15,958 bases of DNA from Flavobacteriales bacterium UBA1112 (GTDB lineage: Bacteria > Bacteroidota > Bacteroidia > Flavobacteriales_D > Sanyastnellaceae): assembly GCA_002313415.1 (NCBI GenBank), contig DCBH01000135.1, forward strand, positions 42,840-58,797, in the 5' to 3' direction. The number at the start of each line of letters is the position of its first letter. The stretch's first letter is position 1. A program made the translations under genes and the position numbers. The notes under the pieces are model-generated. The model made no database searches and was not told the origin of the DNA. It saw only the letters and a program-made list of their open reading frames with translations. This document shows positions 1-7,197 of the stretch, in pieces.

Positions 1-407
1 GGCTGGGCCTCGGGCTGGGCCTTGGCATCGGTTGCTTGATTGGCTGGCGCAGGGGCTCCATTTTCGCGATTGGGCGAAGGTCCCAAGAGTTGCATCACAT
101 CTGCCACGACTTCCGTGGTGTAACGATTCTGTCCTTGTTGGTCTTGCCACTGCCGGGTCTTGAGTTTCCCTTCGATGTAGCACTGGGAGCCCGTCTTCAG
201 ATATTTCCCTGCTGTTTCCGCGAGACCTCGCCACAGCACAACGTTATGCCATTCGGTGTTCGTGATTCGTTCGCCGGACGCGCGGTCCGTGTAAGATTCC
301 GAAGTGGCCATGCGCAATGTGCATACAGCGATGCCGTTGGGTGTGTAGCGCAACTCGGGATTTTGTCCCAAATTTCCTACGAGGATAACTTTGTTGATGC
401 CTGCCAT
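1..407 (-). CDS. ssb: Single-stranded DNA-binding protein SSB, 3' end cut by window edge
   Basis: SSB coats single-stranded DNA during replication, recombination and repair. Translating the reverse strand from the ATG at 407 gives a typical OB-fold SSB starting MAGINKVILVGNLGQNPELR. The segment around residues 51-60 (TEWHNVVLWR) and the segment GKYLKTGSQCYIEGKLKTR match the E. coli protein closely. Trp53 and Trp87 fall where the DNA-stacking Trp54 and Trp88 of E. coli lie. After about residue 110 the protein enters a Pro/Ala/Gln/Asn-rich linker. The reading frame is open at position 1, so the acidic C-terminal tip that binds partner proteins is not in the window. It lies 33 bp after mutY in the same direction, so co-transcription is likely. 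Family assignment is certain; the protein end cannot be judged. Confidence 0.95.
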   Translation of the reverse strand, partial: MAGINKVILVGNLGQNPELRYTPNGIAVCTLRMATSESYTDRASGERITNTEWHNVVLWRGLAETAGKYLKTGSQCYIEGKLKTRQWQDQQGQNRYTTEVVADVMQLLGPSPNRENGAPAPANQATDAKAQPEAQ

Positions 408-440
408 GCTCCGAAGGTACACCACTCGGCCCAGTTCCCC

Positions 441-1502
441 TTAGCCTTTTTCCGAGCACAATTCATTCCAAATTTTGGTTAAGAGTCTTGGTCTTGCGCG
501 TTGCTCAAACTCCGTCCATGTCACGACTTCTCCGCCGTGATTCTTGGCATGCGTTCGCAGTGTACTCAAGTCCGGGGCTTGCCAGTGTTTGAAAGTGGCC
601 GTAATTCGTTTGTGGGTAAGGATGTGATTGACGGGGCTGCATAAGTCCCCAGCTTCAGCAAATGAAGCTGGTGGAGGTGTTTCAGAGAATGCCCACATTT
701 TGGCCCAAATGCCTGTCTCTGGACGTTGCTCAATCGCAACATGATTGAGAAACGTTGCCACATGCCAGGTCAAATTCCATGCCTCTGGTTTCTTCTTCGG
801 CTGCTTCACGGGCAGACGACTCCAAAGAGAGGCATTGTCAGCAGAGTCGCACGTACTTGTGAGGGGGCAATTGTCGCATGCGGGTTTCTTTGGTGAGCAC
901 ACGAGTGCGCCGAGTTCCATGACTGCTTGGTTGTGGTCCCCGGGATTTTGGAGGTCGAGCCAAGCATCAGCAATGGCTTGAATTTTGGCTGCACCTGGCT
1001 TGCTGTCCACAGGCTGTTCAATGCCGCCCCATCGCGCGACAACGCGCTGGACGTTGCCATCTACGGCGGCCACCGCTTCGCCAAGCCCGATGGATGCGAT
1101 GGCAGCAGCGGTGTATGGACCGATGCCAGGAAGCTCAATCCAACCGGCGTGAGTGTTGGGAAAGTCCCCGGACTCATGAATTGCCTTTGCCGCTTTGTGC
1201 AACAGTCTGGCACGACGATAATACCCTAAGCCCTCCCAAGCTTTCATCACCTCTTCTTCTGTCGCAAGGGCCAAAGAGCGGACCGTTGGAAAGCGTTCGC
1301 GGAAGGCATGCCATTTCGGAATCCCCGTCTCTACACGTGTTTGTTGCAACATGACCTCGCTGAGCCAAGTACCATAAAGTGAAGGCTTCTCCCGCCAAGG
1401 GAGGGGTCGAGCATGCTCTAAATACCACGACTTCAGGGCTTTTTGAGCAACTCGAGCGCGTTTTGGTTCTGTGGTGTTTTGCAGAAAACCTTGGTCATTC
1501 AT
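441..1502 (-). CDS. mutY: A/G-specific adenine DNA glycosylase MutY
   Basis: MutY removes adenine mispaired with 8-oxoguanine, the last guard against G:C to T:A mutation. Positions here count from a GTG codon at 1535. The catalytic Glu is in LSEVMLQQT (Glu60). The helix-hairpin-helix is LPGIGPYTAAAI (135-146). The catalytic Asp is in AAVDGNVQRV (Asp159). The iron-sulfur cluster ligands follow C-X6-C-X2-C-X5-C (Cys213, 220, 223, 229). A NUDIX-like C-terminal domain that senses 8-oxoG follows from about residue 250. I chose the ATG at 1502 (353 residues) over the in-frame GTG at 1535 because a good Bacteroidota promoter lies between them, so GTG would be upstream of transcription. The extra 11 residues are not part of the conserved fold. 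It is divergent from the HU gene and followed by ssb. Confidence 0.96.
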   Translation of the reverse strand: MNDQGFLQNTTEPKRARVAQKALKSWYLEHARPLPWREKPSLYGTWLSEVMLQQTRVETGIPKWHAFRERFPTVRSLALATEEEVMKAWEGLGYYRRARLLHKAAKAIHESGDFPNTHAGWIELPGIGPYTAAAIASIGLGEAVAAVDGNVQRVVARWGGIEQPVDSKPGAAKIQAIADAWLDLQNPGDHNQAVMELGALVCSPKKPACDNCPLTSTCDSADNASLWSRLPVKQPKKKPEAWNLTWHVATFLNHVAIEQRPETGIWAKMWAFSETPPPASFAEAGDLCSPVNHILTHKRITATFKHWQAPDLSTLRTHAKNHGGEVVTWTEFEQRARPRLLTKIWNELCSEKG

Positions 1503-1510
1503 TTCGTTTT

Positions 1511-1544
1511 CAAAGGTATGCGTGTATTTTTGCACCCCTCAAAA
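1511..1544 (-). promoter_or_regulatory. Candidate Bacteroidota housekeeping promoter for mutY-ssb
   Basis: On the minus strand TTTTG (1540-1544) is followed after 21 nt by TACCTTTG (1511-1518). This is an exact match to the Bacteroidota sigma-factor consensus TTTG / TAnnTTTG with accepted spacing. Only 8 nt separate the -7 box from the ATG at 1502, so the transcript would be leaderless or nearly so. That fits a phylum that largely ignores Shine-Dalgarno pairing. The match is seen directly; promoter activity is inferred. Confidence 0.45.
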
Positions 1545-1600
1545 CGTCCTCCCAGGATGTTGTTTTTGAAGTACCTTTTTAACAAGTAATCCCCCAGACT

Positions 1601-1891
1601 ATGACCAAGGCGGACATCGTAAGCCAAATTTCGGAACAGACCGGAATGGAGAAAGGAGACGTACAAGTAACCGTGGAAGCGTTTATGCGCGCTGTTCGGA
1701 ACAATTTGGAAAGCGGAGAAAACGTCTATCTACGCGGCTTCGGCAGCTTCGTTGTGAAAACTCGTGCAGCCAAAACCGGTCGCAACATCTTGGCCAAAAA
1801 GTCCATTCAAATTCCCGCTCACAACATTCCCTCCTTCAAGCCGAGTAAGGATTTTGTTGAGAATGTTAAAGTGAATGTCAAAGTCAAATAA
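1601..1891 (+). CDS. HU/IHF-family DNA-binding protein
   Basis: A 96-residue nucleoid-associated protein that binds and bends DNA as a dimer. The N-terminal helical dimerisation part (MTKADIVSQISEQTG) is followed by the strand signature VYLRGFGSFVVKTR (residues 43-56) and the DNA-gripping arm beginning GRNILAKK. In classical HU and IHF the arm tip reads GRNP, with a proline that wedges into DNA; here Ile replaces it, a form I recall as common in Bacteroidota HU proteins. The C-terminus has a short Val/Lys-rich tail (ENVKVNVKVK). The ATG has no Shine-Dalgarno sequence before it. It is the first gene of the plus-strand group leading to rng, ending 7 nt before the TPR gene. Whether it acts as a homodimer or with another HU paralogue cannot be seen. 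Confidence 0.95.
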   Translation: MTKADIVSQISEQTGMEKGDVQVTVEAFMRAVRNNLESGENVYLRGFGSFVVKTRAAKTGRNILAKKSIQIPAHNIPSFKPSKDFVENVKVNVKVK

Positions 1892-1898
1892 GAAGTAG

Positions 1899-2510
1899 AT
1901 GACTGTGTCTAAATCCACATTGTTCCTTCTCGCGGGCGCCTTTGCACTCGTTGTCGGAGTCATGTGCATGCCCAGGACACCAGCTTCTGCTCCAAATCCA
2001 CCTGTGTCGCAAGGTGTTCCAATCGAAGAGATTGGAACGGATCCTGTCGATCTCGCTGTGGCGAAGGTCAGCGGAGAGAATCCCATGGAAGGGATTCTTG
2101 AGTTGCGTGCCTTGGCAGATGAGTCTCCTCCCAACTTAGATGCGGTCATGTGGCTTGGGCGATTTAGCATTCAAAGTGGCCAATTGGACAAAGCCAGAGA
2201 GCGCTTTGATCAAGTTATTGATGCTCAACCCGACCGTGTGGAAGCCTATTGGGAGCGAGCCATGCTTGACATGGAGGAGGGCTACCTTGAGGACGCAGTT
2301 CAGGGATTTGACCTTTGCATTTCCGCAGATGAAATGTATGTGAATGGTCGCTTCTTCAAGGCACGATGTCTTGAGGCGATGGGCAAGCCAGATCAAGCAT
2401 TGACTGAATACAAATCTTACCTTCCACTCTCCAAAGACACTGCGGTCATTGCAAGTGTGGAAGGCATCATCGAACGGCTTGAATCCGAGTTGTCGGGGTC
2501 GAGCATTTAA
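1899..2510 (+). CDS. Membrane-anchored tetratricopeptide-repeat protein
   Basis: A 203-residue protein of unknown specific function. A hydrophobic segment at residues 8-24 is a likely signal anchor. Cys23 lies at its end, but the preceding residues (VGVM) do not form a good lipobox, so I favour a membrane anchor over a lipoprotein. A Pro/Ala/Ser-rich spacer (25-40) follows. Three TPR-like helical hairpins come next: about 81-112, 114-146 and 149-180, with the spaced small/aromatic residues of the repeat (for example AYWERAMLDMEEGYLEDAVQGF). TPRs hold protein partners; no catalytic motif is visible. It sits 7 nt after HU and 12 nt before a tiny ribosomal protein gene, so it is translated from the same message. 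Its partner is unknown. Confidence 0.82.
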   Translation: MTVSKSTLFLLAGAFALVVGVMCMPRTPASAPNPPVSQGVPIEEIGTDPVDLAVAKVSGENPMEGILELRALADESPPNLDAVMWLGRFSIQSGQLDKARERFDQVIDAQPDRVEAYWERAMLDMEEGYLEDAVQGFDLCISADEMYVNGRFFKARCLEAMGKPDQALTEYKSYLPLSKDTAVIASVEGIIERLESELSGSSI

Positions 2511-2522
2511 AACATCACTATC

Positions 2523-2612
2523 ATGCCAAGTGGAAAAAAACGCAAGCGTCACAAAATGGCCACGCACAAGCGTAAAAAGCGTCTTCGAAAGAACCGTCAC
2601 AAGAAGAAGTAA
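2523..2612 (+). CDS. 29-residue AURKAIP1/COX24-type small ribosomal protein (bS22-like)
   Basis: A short frame, ATG at 2523 to TAA at 2612, starts MPSGKKRKRHKMATHKRKK and ends RLRKNRHKKK. Of 29 residues, 17 are Lys or Arg and 3 are His, which is typical of ribosomal-protein tails buried in rRNA. I recognise it as the small Bacteroidota protein usually annotated as AURKAIP1/COX24 domain-containing. That domain is shared with mitochondrial ribosomal protein mS38 and with mycobacterial bS22, which binds the small subunit near the decoding centre. Binding to the Bacteroidota ribosome is inference from that kinship. It lies between the TPR gene (12 nt) and rng (58 nt). A shadow ORF cannot explain it, because the frame starts cleanly after one gene and its sequence is near-identical to the family as I remember it. 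Confidence 0.85.
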   Translation: MPSGKKRKRHKMATHKRKKRLRKNRHKKK

Positions 2613-2614
2613 TT

Positions 2615-2637
2615 GAGGCAGATGATGGGCCTTTTCT
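2615..2637 (+). terminator. Weak hairpin plus T-rich tract between the small ribosomal protein gene and rng
   Basis: GAGGC (2615-2619) can pair with GCCTT (2629-2633) around a 9-nt loop, followed by the T-rich TTTTCTTC. The stem has only five pairs, one of them G-T, so this would at most be a leaky terminator or attenuator reducing rng relative to the upstream ribosomal protein. It could equally be chance. Confidence 0.2.
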
Positions 2638-2670
2638 TCAATCGGAGCTCATACTGCGAAACTTCATGTG

Positions 2671-4224
2671 ATGGACGCTGAACTCGTCATCAATTCGACG
2701 TCTGCGGGCGTTGACATTGCACTTCTCGAAGACGGCCAGCTCGTCGAGCTGCACCGTGATCGGGGAGACGTGCAATATGCTGTGGGCGACATTTATGTCG
2801 GTCGGGTTAGGAAGGTTATGCCCAGTTTGAATGCGGGGTTTGTAGATGTAGGTCACGGCAAAGATGCATTCCTGCATCACTCTGATTTGGGGCCACAATT
2901 CAAGACGCAGCAAATCTGGGTGAAGCGAGTGATGTCGGGAAAACAGCCGACATCAGAAATCAGTCAATTCAAACGCGAAGAAGACATCGATCGCAAAGGA
3001 AAGATGAAGGACTACGTGTCTGCGTCTCAGCTTGTGATGGTCCAAGTCGCAAAGGAGCCCATCAGCACAAAAGGGCCAAGGCTCACAGCTGAAGTAAGCC
3101 TGCCAGGAAGATACATTGTGCTGGTGCCGTTCAGTGACAAAGTGAGTTTGTCCTCTCGCATCAAAGGTGAGAAGGAGCGCAATCGTTTGAAACGCCTCAT
3201 GCAAAGCATTCAGCCTCCGGGCTTCGGCATCATTGTTAGGACAGTAGCGGAAAATAAAGGGTCAGCCGATTTGCACAGCGATTTGGAAGACCTGGTAACT
3301 CGTTGGAAAAAGCTCTACGAAAACCTGAAGAAAGCCAAACCGGGCAAACGGGTTCTCGGTGAAGTGAACAAGGTAAGTGTTGTGATGCGTGACGTGATGA
3401 CGCCAGATTGCAAAACAATTCACGTCAACAACCCACGTGTGGCTGACGAAGTGAAAGAATTTTTGGTGGGCAGTGGCAGCGGTGAAGAAAGCATCGTCAA
3501 GATTAATCGGGCGAAGGACTTGTTCAACAGCATGTCTTTGCACCGCCAGATCAAGGCGGCCTTCAGTCGTCAGGTGAATTTGAGGAGTGGGGCATACCTC
3601 ATCCTCGAGCAAACGGAAGCCATGCACGTCATTGACGTGAACAGTGGTGGCAGAAAGAAAGGGGCATCGAGTCAAGAAGAAAATGCACTCATCACCAACC
3701 TCGATGTGGTTGAGGAGATTGCCAGGCTGCTTCGATTGAGAGACATCGGCGGAATCATCGCCATCGATTTCATTGACATGGCGAAGCGCGAGCATAACAA
3801 GCAACTGACTGACGCCATGCGCGCAGCAATGAAGCGAGACAAGGCCAAGCACAACATTTCAACTCCCAGTCGTTTTGGTGTGATGGAGATGACGCGACAA
3901 CGTGTGAGAGATGTGGCAGAAGTCGCCACTCAGGATGCATGTCCGTCATGCCACGGCTCAGGAAAAGTGGAGGCAAGCATCCTCATCACCGAACGCATTG
4001 AATCTGCTTTGAAGTATTTGGCAGAAGGGGAAAATCGGAAGCGCATGACGTTGATGGTGCATCCCATGCTTGAAGCCTACCTCAACCAAGGTTGGTGGAA
4101 GTCAATTCGCCGGGCGTGGCAGAAGTCGATGGAGATTAAACTCGTCATTGAATCCAACTCCAATTTGGAAATTCTCGAGTACCACATCCACAACTCCTTG
4201 GGTGAGGAAATCACGCCCGACTGA
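2671..4224 (+). CDS. rng: Ribonuclease G (RNase E/G family endoribonuclease)
   Basis: A single-strand-specific endoribonuclease that matures rRNA and turns over mRNA. It has 517 residues, the length of RNase G, without the long C-terminal scaffold of RNase E. An S1-like RNA-binding domain spans roughly residues 35-125 (GDIYVGRV, GFVDVGHGKDAFLH). The DNase I-like catalytic core has the two magnesium-binding aspartates in HVIDVNSGG (Asp322) and IAIDFIDM (Asp366). A zinc-link CPSC (Cys424, Cys427) joins protomers in RNase E/G. I start at the ATG at 2671; a GTG directly before it adds one residue and cannot be excluded. It is the last gene of the HU-TPR-small ribosomal protein group and converges on the HD gene with 36 bp between stop codons. 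Its placement after a ribosomal protein fits a role in 16S rRNA maturation (inference). Confidence 0.95.
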   Translation: MDAELVINSTSAGVDIALLEDGQLVELHRDRGDVQYAVGDIYVGRVRKVMPSLNAGFVDVGHGKDAFLHHSDLGPQFKTQQIWVKRVMSGKQPTSEISQFKREEDIDRKGKMKDYVSASQLVMVQVAKEPISTKGPRLTAEVSLPGRYIVLVPFSDKVSLSSRIKGEKERNRLKRLMQSIQPPGFGIIVRTVAENKGSADLHSDLEDLVTRWKKLYENLKKAKPGKRVLGEVNKVSVVMRDVMTPDCKTIHVNNPRVADEVKEFLVGSGSGEESIVKINRAKDLFNSMSLHRQIKAAFSRQVNLRSGAYLILEQTEAMHVIDVNSGGRKKGASSQEENALITNLDVVEEIARLLRLRDIGGIIAIDFIDMAKREHNKQLTDAMRAAMKRDKAKHNISTPSRFGVMEMTRQRVRDVAEVATQDACPSCHGSGKVEASILITERIESALKYLAEGENRKRMTLMVHPMLEAYLNQGWWKSIRRAWQKSMEIKLVIESNSNLEILEYHIHNSLGEEITPD

Positions 4225-4260
4225 GGGATTCGTGACTTGCTCAAAAGCGAGGCCAGCGAC

Positions 4261-5508
4261 TCAATAGGAGCGCGTGGGAACGTTCAATTCTTTGGGGTAG
4301 CATAGGAAGCTCTTTTCGACTGGTCGACTCAAGAGCTGCATGTGCAGGTGATCATTTGCTTCTGCGAAATCACGGACTGAGCCATCTTTGTACAACACGT
4401 GAATTCCCTGGGGAACATAGGCCTTGTTGTCGATTCGGGCATTGCTCACCAAGAACGAGGCCTCTTCCATGGAGAACCCCAGAGCGTCTGCGGTGGCTTT
4501 TACTCTCTCAGCTACATCGGCCTCGGAAAAAGGCTCTGGTCGCAATTCGATGCGGAACAACCCACGATCGAGCAGGCGTTGACTTAGCAAGGCAAGAACC
4601 CGATCGTCGTGCTGTCGCCAAGACTTCATGGCCACAAAAATGTCGCTGTCGTCTAAATCGCAAAATCGCTCGAGGACGTCAGGGTTGGCCAAAAATTTGG
4701 CCCGATCAAGGTCGTCGTGCAAGAACAAAGAGAGCGCAGGAGAGGCAAATACAGGTGTCCCTTGGCGGGCGAGATGCTTGGCTCGATTGAGCACAAGCAT
4801 GAGCATGTGCTCGGCACTCAGGACGGTCCGGTGCAGGTAAACTTGCCAATACATGAGCCTTCTAGCAACGATGAATTTCTCAATGGAGTAGAGGGCCTTT
4901 TCTTCGACACACAGTTGGCCGCCCACAACGTTGAGCATTTTTAAAATGCGTTCACTGCCAACTTTCCCTTCGGTTACACCACTGTAAAAGCTGTCGCGTG
5001 CGAGGTAGTCGAGGCGATCCATGTCGAGCTGACTGCTGACCAATTGATGCAGAAATGGTTTGGAGTGATGGTCATTGAAGATTTCGATGGCCAAATCCAA
5101 GGCCCCTCCCATTTCCTCATTTAGCCTTCCCATAATGAGGGCACTGATGTCCTCATGGTTCACGCCCTTGACGATGCTGTGTTCCAAGGCATGACTGAAC
5201 GGTCCATGGCCAATGTCATGCAGAAGAATGGCCAAACACGATGCCTCAGCTTCACCATCGGTGATGACGACCCCTTTGTTTCTGAGGCTGTCAATGGCTT
5301 CTTGCATGAGATGCATGCAGCCTACTGCGTGATGAAATCGATTGTGCACTGCCCCAGGGTACACCAGGTGGGACAACCCCAATTGTGAAATGCGACGGAG
5401 CCGCTGCATGTACCGATGGTCTATCAGGTCGAGCGCCTTTTTGTGGCGCAACGTGACGAACCCATATACCGGGTCATTGAGAATTTTGTTGCTGCTGAGG
5501 GTGCTCAT
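4261..5508 (-). CDS. HD-domain phosphohydrolase, SAMHD1/dGTPase-like (COG1078 type)
   Basis: A 415-residue metal-dependent phosphohydrolase related to SAMHD1, which cuts dNTPs into deoxynucleoside and triphosphate. The HD metal site is intact: His60 in NRFHHAVG, the His97-Asp98 pair in LLHDIGHGPFSHALE, and an Asp in QLDMDRLDYLARD (Asp162 or Asp164). His101 and His106 match the SAMHD1 active-site His210 and His215, while Glu109 stands where SAMHD1 has Asp218. The C-terminal half (about 190-415) is the helical region usual for this family. The real substrate of bacterial COG1078 proteins is mostly unproven, so a dNTPase role is inference. The gene stands alone on the minus strand between rng (convergent, 36 bp) and porX (divergent, 113 bp). 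No clear promoter was found in that 113-bp gap. Confidence 0.92.
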   Translation of the reverse strand: MSTLSSNKILNDPVYGFVTLRHKKALDLIDHRYMQRLRRISQLGLSHLVYPGAVHNRFHHAVGCMHLMQEAIDSLRNKGVVITDGEAEASCLAILLHDIGHGPFSHALEHSIVKGVNHEDISALIMGRLNEEMGGALDLAIEIFNDHHSKPFLHQLVSSQLDMDRLDYLARDSFYSGVTEGKVGSERILKMLNVVGGQLCVEEKALYSIEKFIVARRLMYWQVYLHRTVLSAEHMLMLVLNRAKHLARQGTPVFASPALSLFLHDDLDRAKFLANPDVLERFCDLDDSDIFVAMKSWRQHDDRVLALLSQRLLDRGLFRIELRPEPFSEADVAERVKATADALGFSMEEASFLVSNARIDNKAYVPQGIHVLYKDGSVRDFAEANDHLHMQLLSRPVEKSFLCYPKELNVPTRSY

Positions 5509-5621
5509 TCAAATACGAAGTCGCCCGTCTCGACGTTACTTTGTCGATTGACAAGAATCTTGGCGAGAGACGCCGCAAGATACAAGTCGAGCCGACGCTC
5601 GGAAAAGAGCCTGGTACTTGA

Positions 5622-7196
5622 ATGCGAATTGAAATGGGAAGACCACACATTCTTTGGGCTGATGATGAGATAGAATTGCTCAAACCACACATCTTGTTCT
5701 TAAACGAGAAAGGGTATGATGTAACCGCAGTGAACAGTGGGGTAGAAGCTTTGGATGAGGTGGGCGCTCGCCCTTTTGATCTTGTGTTTTTGGATGAAAA
5801 TATGCCCGGTTTGAACGGGATTGAGACACTTCAGCGAATCAAAGACAATCATCCAGACATCCCTGTGATTATGATCACCAAAAGCGAGGAAGAACGGATC
5901 ATGGAGGAGGCAATTGGATCCAAAATCAGCGACTATTTGATCAAGCCCGTCAATCCTCATCAAATTTTGTTATCCGTTAAAAAAATCCTCGACAACAGGC
6001 GATTGGAAGGGGAGCAGGCACAGTCGACTTACATGAGAGAGTTTCGTGAGTTGGCTGTGAAATTGGGAGGCCGGTTGAATGCGGATGAGTGGTCAGACGT
6101 GTACCGACGATTGATGCATTGGCATGCCACGCTTGGGGAGTCGGGAGATCGAAGCATGTTGGAGATTCTCGACAGTCAGCACGCCGAGGCCAATCATCAG
6201 TTTGTTCGGTTTGTTGAAGACCATTACGAAGCTTGGATGACGGGCCTCGAGCAAGGGCCTGTCCTTTCGCATGAAGTCCTGCCCAAGTGGCTTCCCGATG
6301 TGCTCGAAGGCGCGCAAGGTCGCCCTGTTTTTTTGGTTGTCATCGACAACTTGCGTTGGGATCAATGGCGCAGCATTGCACCCACACTGCGACCCAAGTG
6401 GAATGTGGTCGAAGAATCCACCTATTTCAGCATTCTTCCTACGGCGACACAGTATGCCAGAAACGCCTTGTTTGCCGGAATGACCCCTGGAGACATCGCA
6501 CGTTTGTTGCCCAACCTTTGGATTGCGGAAAATGAGCAGGGTTCCAAAAACGCCAATGAAGAGGCACTGCAGCAAAACTTATTTTCGCGATTGGGTGTGA
6601 CCGGGAAGACTTCTTACCACAAAATCACGAACCTGCAATCAGGAAAGCGTTTGGCGGACCGTTTTCACGAATTAAAAGGACAGTCAGTTGTCACTGTAGT
6701 GTACAACTTTGTCGACATGCTGAGCCATGCGCGATCGGAAATGGAGGTCATCAAAGAATTGGCAGATGATGAGGCCGCCTACCGCAGTTTGACTCAATCT
6801 TGGTTTCGCCACAGTCCGCTGAAAGAGATGATGGATGCGATGGCTGACATGGGAGGACGAATGATTCTCACGACGGACCATGGCACCATGCGCGTCGATC
6901 ACCCAGTCGAAGTCCGTGGTGATCGCGAAACGAACAACAACCTCAGGTACAAAGTGGGCAAGAACCTCGGCTACAATTCGGATGAAGTCATGGAAATCAG
7001 AAACCCGGAGAACGTTGGTTTGCCCCGGCCAAACGTGTCGAGCAGTTATATTTTTGGAAAGGGCAAAGATTTTTTGGTCTATCCCAACAATGCGGCGAAG
7101 TACACCAAAACTTTTCGTGACACTTTCCAGCACGGAGGAATCAGCATGGAGGAAATGATTGTTCCGTGGGTCATCTTGGATCCCAAGGGAAGTTGA
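5622..7196 (+). CDS. porX: PorX: response regulator with PglZ/alkaline-phosphatase-like effector domain
   Basis: In Porphyromonas gingivalis, PorX controls type IX secretion together with the histidine kinase PorY. The 524-residue protein has a receiver domain (about 8-125) with Asp14/Asp15, phosphoacceptor Asp58 in VFLDENMPG, Thr86 and Lys108. A helical linker follows, then a PglZ domain (about 235-520) of the alkaline phosphatase superfamily. Its metal and nucleophile residues are present: Asp242 (VIDNLRWD), a Thr in PTATQYAR (Thr276 by alignment to nucleotide pyrophosphatases, or Thr274), Asp365 and His369 (NFVDMLSH), Asp419-His420 (TTDHGT) and His504 (QHGG). The enzyme part therefore looks active; published work reports phosphodiesterase activity on small oligonucleotides. 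An alternative start is Met5 at 5634, which matches homologues equally well. tsaE begins 1 nt after the stop. No PorY or secretion genes are in the window. Confidence 0.94.
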   Translation: MRIEMGRPHILWADDEIELLKPHILFLNEKGYDVTAVNSGVEALDEVGARPFDLVFLDENMPGLNGIETLQRIKDNHPDIPVIMITKSEEERIMEEAIGSKISDYLIKPVNPHQILLSVKKILDNRRLEGEQAQSTYMREFRELAVKLGGRLNADEWSDVYRRLMHWHATLGESGDRSMLEILDSQHAEANHQFVRFVEDHYEAWMTGLEQGPVLSHEVLPKWLPDVLEGAQGRPVFLVVIDNLRWDQWRSIAPTLRPKWNVVEESTYFSILPTATQYARNALFAGMTPGDIARLLPNLWIAENEQGSKNANEEALQQNLFSRLGVTGKTSYHKITNLQSGKRLADRFHELKGQSVVTVVYNFVDMLSHARSEMEVIKELADDEAAYRSLTQSWFRHSPLKEMMDAMADMGGRMILTTDHGTMRVDHPVEVRGDRETNNNLRYKVGKNLGYNSDEVMEIRNPENVGLPRPNVSSSYIFGKGKDFLVYPNNAAKYTKTFRDTFQHGGISMEEMIVPWVILDPKGS

Positions 7197-7197
7197 G

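Noticed and set aside
1..24. Imperfect 12-bp tandem repeat (GGCTGGGCCTCG / GGCTGGGCCTTG)
   Set aside because: It encodes the low-complexity Ala-Gln-Pro-Glu linker of SSB and needs no other explanation.
1525..1532. TATTTTTG as a -7 box for the HU gene
   Set aside because: It matches TAnnTTTG but no TTG lies 17-23 nt upstream, and T-rich runs give this match by chance, so I did not list an HU promoter.
3262..3852. 196-residue antisense open frame inside rng
   Set aside because: It is the mirror of a strongly conserved RNase G coding region, including the catalytic segment; its protein has no recognisable family.
5535..5543. TTACTTTG as a -7 box for porX
   Set aside because: It breaks the consensus at the second base and has no -33 partner.
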